From an uncultured Luteimonas sp. (GTDB taxonomy: Bacteria > Pseudomonadota > Gammaproteobacteria > Xanthomonadales > Xanthomonadaceae): a DNA stretch of 64,000 nt. Made by a program: the position numbers and the translations under genes. Shown here one piece after another: positions 61,132 to 64,000 of this stretch. Below the pieces are notes generated by a model that did not search any database, was not told the DNA's origin, and saw only the letters and a program-made list of their open reading frames with translations. The DNA lies in contig CALLKI010000043.1 in assembly GCA_938008415.1 (NCBI GenBank), positions 1 through 64,000 on the forward strand, in the 5' to 3' direction. Numbering within the stretch: position 1 is the first letter of the stretch; the number at the start of each line of letters is the position of its first letter.

Positions 61132-64000
61132 AGCAAGGGCGCGCCACCACGCCATCATCGCGATCGCCATCGGCCTGATCCTGTCCCTGCTGGCCGGGTC
61201 CGGGGGGATCGCGGCCGCGTTCGCGGGCTGGCTGGCGCAGCCGGCACTGGCGCTGGGCGTGCGCGGCCTGCGCGGCGGCCTGCCGGCCACCCGCGCGGAA
61301 CTGCTGCGCGACGCCGGCGCCCTGCTGGCCTGCTGGGGCGGCGCGCTTGCCGGCGCGGCCCTGCTGGTGGCCTGGCCACTCGCGGCACTGCGCGCCAGTG
61401 GCGCGCTCGGCGCGGCGCTGGCGCTCAGCGGTGCCATCGGCGTGTGCCTGGTCGCGCTGTGGAGGACCTGGCCGCTGTGGCACGGCGTCGAGCACGAAGG
61501 AGGCGGCCTGGCCCGGCACTGGCGCGCGCTGGCCGAGCAGGACGCGTCCAGCTGGCGCGGGTTCGGCGCCGCCCTCTGCGTGGGCGCGGTCGTGGCCGCG
61601 GTGCTGGCGCTGGCCTGGCCCGGGCTGCTGCCCGGGGCCGCGCGCTGGTGGCTGGCGGCGGTGGCGGTGCCCGTTTCGCCGCTGCTGCATGTGGCCGTGC
61701 AACGGCTGCGCGCGCCGGAGATGCTGGCGGGCCTGCCGGTGCTCGAGATGCCGGGGCCCGACGGCGGACAGCCCGGAGGCGGGACGATCGAGGTGCATGG
61801 CCTCGAGGCCGCGCTGTACGCCGCCGCGCGCACCGGTCGCGTGGACCGCGCGCTGGAACTGCTCGATGCCGGTGCCGACCCGTTCGCCCTGCCGCCGCCG
61901 GACGACCGCGACCAGCGCAGCCTCGCGGTGCTGGCGGCGGTGCTGCCGGACCTGCGCCTGCTGCGCGCGCTGATCGCCCGTGGCGTCGACCTCAACACCC
62001 CGCACGCGGGCATGACCCCGCTGCTGGCGGCCACGCGCGACAGCTGGCACGGCCGCCCCGAGGCGGTGATGACGCTGCTGGCCAACGGCGCCGACCCGCG
62101 CGCCACCGACGGCGAAGGCAACACCCCGCTGCACCATGCCGCACGCAGCTCCGATCCCGGTGTCGCCGCGCTGCTGCTCGACGCGGCGGCGGAACTGGGC
62201 GCCATCAACGGCGAGGGGTTCACCCCGCTGGGCGTGGCCTGCTCGGTCGGCAACTGGCGGCTCGCCCGCTTCCTGCTCGAACGCGGCGCGAAGACCGAGG
62301 TCGAAGGCGCGGTGCCGGCGCTGCTGGCCGCCGCCGGCAGCGACGAGGACGACCCGGCCGGCGTGCTGCTCCTGCTGCGCCACAAGGCGCACGTGGACAG
62401 CCGCGACAGCGAGCGGCGCAGCGCGCTGCACGTGGCCGCCGCCTGCGGCCATGCCGACATCGTCGCCGCCCTGATCGATGCCGGTGCCGACGTGCATGCG
62501 CGCGACGCGCAGGGCATGACCCCGTTGCTGGCGGCCGCGCGCGGCGGCCGCCCTGCAGCGTTCGACGTGCTGCTCGACGCGTCCGCCGACCCGCTGGCCG
62601 CGGACGACCTCGGCCGCACCGCGCTGGTCCATGCCGTCCAGGCCGAGATTCCCTCGCTGTCGCTGGTCCAGCGCATCCTCGCGCTGGGCGTCGATCCGGC
62701 CCGGGCCGACGCGACCGGCAAGCGTGCGGTGGACTATGCGGCCGAAGCCGGCCGCTGGGCGATGGTGTCGCTGCTCGACCCGGCCTACGCGCTGCCCGCC
62801 AGCGTGCGGCCCGAGGAGGGCGGGACCGCGCCGGACCGCCCGCCGCTGGAACTGCTGCGCGAAGGCCTGCTCGCAGGCCGCCACGAGGAACTGGAACGTC
62901 TGGTGCCACTGCTGTCGCCGGCGGAGCTGTCCGGCCTGCTGCGCGAGCCGGATGTCGCCGCTTCGGCCGGGAGCGTCCATTGGCTGCTCGGCCATGGCGC
63001 GGATCCCGCGTTGCCGGACGGGGCGGGCACGCTCCCGGCCTTCGAACTGTTCGGCCTCGGCGCGGATGCGGTCCCGGCGCTGCAGGCGCTGCTCGAACAT
63101 GGCGCGCCGATGGCGGGCGAGGGCGGCCTGGCCAGGTTCCTCGCCGCATGCCTGGGCGGTGACCGCGCCGGGGACCGGCTGGAAGAGTTCGCCCTGCGGC
63201 TGGTCGACGGCGGCGTGGACACGCGGGGGCTGTCGCCCGCGGGCGATCCGCCGCTGTCGCTGGCCATCCACCTCGGCTGGGACCGGCTGGCGGAGCGGCT
63301 GGCCCGTGACGGCGCGCCACTGGACGCGCGCGACGCGCGCGGCATGACCGCGCTGCACCTGGCCGCCGCGCTCGGGCGCATGGAGGCGGTGAAGATGCTG
63401 GTGCGCCACGGCGCCTCGCCGGAGGAGCGTGCCAGCGACGGCCAGACCGCGCTCGGCGTGGCCCTGGCCTGCGGCCGCCGCGATCTGGCCGACTGGCTCG
63501 ACTGGCGCGGCTGGCGCCTGCCGAAGCGTCCGCTGCGCGACGAGGACGTGCCCGCGGCCGCGATCGCCGGCGATGCCGACGCGGTGCGCAGGCTGCTCGA
63601 CCTCGGTTTCCCGGTGGACGCGGTCGACGCGCAGGGCTGCACCGCGCTGCTGCGTGCCTGCGGCGGCGGGCACCGCGCCGTGGTCGAATTGCTGCTGGCG
63701 CGTGGCGCCAACCCGCAGCACACCGCGCATACCGGCGCCACGCCGCTGTCGGCCGCGGTGAGCATGCGTCACGGCGAGATCGTCGACCGGCTGCTCGCGG
63801 CCGGCGCGCCGCTCGAACAGCGCCTGCCCAACGACGTCACCGTGCTGATGCTGGCCGCCGCGCTCGGCCATCCGGACCTGTGCGCGAAACTGCTCACCGC
63901 CGGCGCCAACGTCCACGCCACCGACGCGCAGGGCCTGACCCCGCTGCACTGCGCGGCGCTGTACGGTTTCACCGCGCGCGACCGCGCACGCCTGCTGGCC
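61124..64000 (+). CDS. Membrane-anchored ankyrin-repeat protein (3' end outside window)
   Basis: At least 959 codons run open to the window edge. The N-terminal 210 residues hold about six hydrophobic helices (from AIIAIAIGLILSLLAGSGG on), then a long array of ankyrin repeats begins near residue 225 (LEAALYAAARTGRVDRALEL). Typical units are GNTPLHHAARSSDPGVAALL, RSALHVAAACGHADIVAALI and GMTALHLAAALGRMEAVKML. By eye there are 15 or more repeats, some degraded around residues 560-690. Such proteins bind other proteins; the target is unknown. ATG 61124 overlaps the ycgL stop. Relatives of similar length occur in Xanthomonadaceae. Confidence 0.82.
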   Translation, partial: MPEARARHHAIIAIAIGLILSLLAGSGGIAAAFAGWLAQPALALGVRGLRGGLPATRAELLRDAGALLACWGGALAGAALLVAWPLAALRASGALGAALALSGAIGVCLVALWRTWPLWHGVEHEGGGLARHWRALAEQDASSWRGFGAALCVGAVVAAVLALAWPGLLPGAARWWLAAVAVPVSPLLHVAVQRLRAPEMLAGLPVLEMPGPDGGQPGGGTIEVHGLEAALYAAARTGRVDRALELLDAGADPFALPPPDDRDQRSLAVLAAVLPDLRLLRALIARGVDLNTPHAGMTPLLAATRDSWHGRPEAVMTLLANGADPRATDGEGNTPLHHAARSSDPGVAALLLDAAAELGAINGEGFTPLGVACSVGNWRLARFLLERGAKTEVEGAVPALLAAAGSDEDDPAGVLLLLRHKAHVDSRDSERRSALHVAAACGHADIVAALIDAGADVHARDAQGMTPLLAAARGGRPAAFDVLLDASADPLAADDLGRTALVHAVQAEIPSLSLVQRILALGVDPARADATGKRAVDYAAEAGRWAMVSLLDPAYALPASVRPEEGGTAPDRPPLELLREGLLAGRHEELERLVPLLSPAELSGLLREPDVAASAGSVHWLLGHGADPALPDGAGTLPAFELFGLGADAVPALQALLEHGAPMAGEGGLARFLAACLGGDRAGDRLEEFALRLVDGGVDTRGLSPAGDPPLSLAIHLGWDRLAERLARDGAPLDARDARGMTALHLAAALGRMEAVKMLVRHGASPEERASDGQTALGVALACGRRDLADWLDWRGWRLPKRPLRDEDVPAAAIAGDADAVRRLLDLGFPVDAVDAQGCTALLRACGGGHRAVVELLLARGANPQHTAHTGATPLSAAVSMRHGEIVDRLLAAGAPLEQRLPNDVTVLMLAAALGHPDLCAKLLTAGANVHATDAQGLTPLHCAALYGFTARDRARLLA

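Overview
The window is a very GC-rich (about 70 % by eye) bacterial chromosome segment with dense, mostly housekeeping gene content. Gene families and order point to the Xanthomonadaceae/Lysobacteraceae (Lysobacter-Luteimonas-like): a LacI-type NagR with NagX, NagA, NagB-II, a glucokinase-like NagK and a TonB-dependent receptor; a DUF2782 lipoprotein next to polA; a C-rich-loop small RNA after polA; and tsaD divergent from rpsU. No rRNA, tRNA, CRISPR array, insertion sequence or prophage gene was found.

Layout. 1-7.9 kb: the 3' end of tyrS, a decayed CPBP protease, a MAPEG protein, a lipoprotein M28 aminopeptidase, a secreted VNGSI-repeat beta-solenoid, an EnvC-like murein hydrolase activator, the tail-specific protease ctpA, crcB and a DUF1820 gene. 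7.9-13.4 kb: a rhomboid protease, a FadL-type porin with a readable promoter, and putA. 13.7-21.7 kb: an aa3-type cytochrome c oxidase cluster (coxB, coxA, a 46-residue protein, ctaG, coxC, DUF2909, SURF1, a SCO-like protein, ctaA, ctaB), which holds the enzyme core, copper delivery and heme A synthesis together. 21.8-27 kb: a second MAPEG protein, an STM3941-like protein, a TauE permease, the Slt lytic transglycosylase and cca.

27-41.8 kb is an amino-sugar and peptidoglycan-salvage island. nagR-nagB-II-nagA-nagX run leftward as a tightly overlapping operon. nagK and a TonB-dependent receptor run rightward from a shared control region with NagR-like dyads, followed by a lipoprotein GH20 hexosaminidase. 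Next comes a divergent pair: a NamZ-type exo-N-acetylmuramidase (DUF1343) and a 698-residue tandem-SIS protein organised like the animal glucokinase regulatory protein (GKRP), related to MurQ, and carrying a predicted signal peptide. Together these genes would release GlcNAc and MurNAc from wall or chitin fragments outside the cytoplasm, import GlcNAc and convert it to fructose-6-phosphate. The GKRP/MurQ-like protein is the least explained part.

41.8-64 kb: VanZ-like, MidA, pteridine reductase, DUF6159, folK, an MscS-type channel, folB, tsaD, rpsU-yqeY-(GNAT)-dnaG without an adjacent rpoD, a short gnd, a universal stress protein, DUF2782 and polA. After polA lies an intergenic small RNA of the sX13 type (three hairpins, each with a C-rich loop). 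It is followed by hemF, an S9 dipeptidyl peptidase, ycgL, and a membrane-anchored ankyrin-repeat protein that runs off the right edge.
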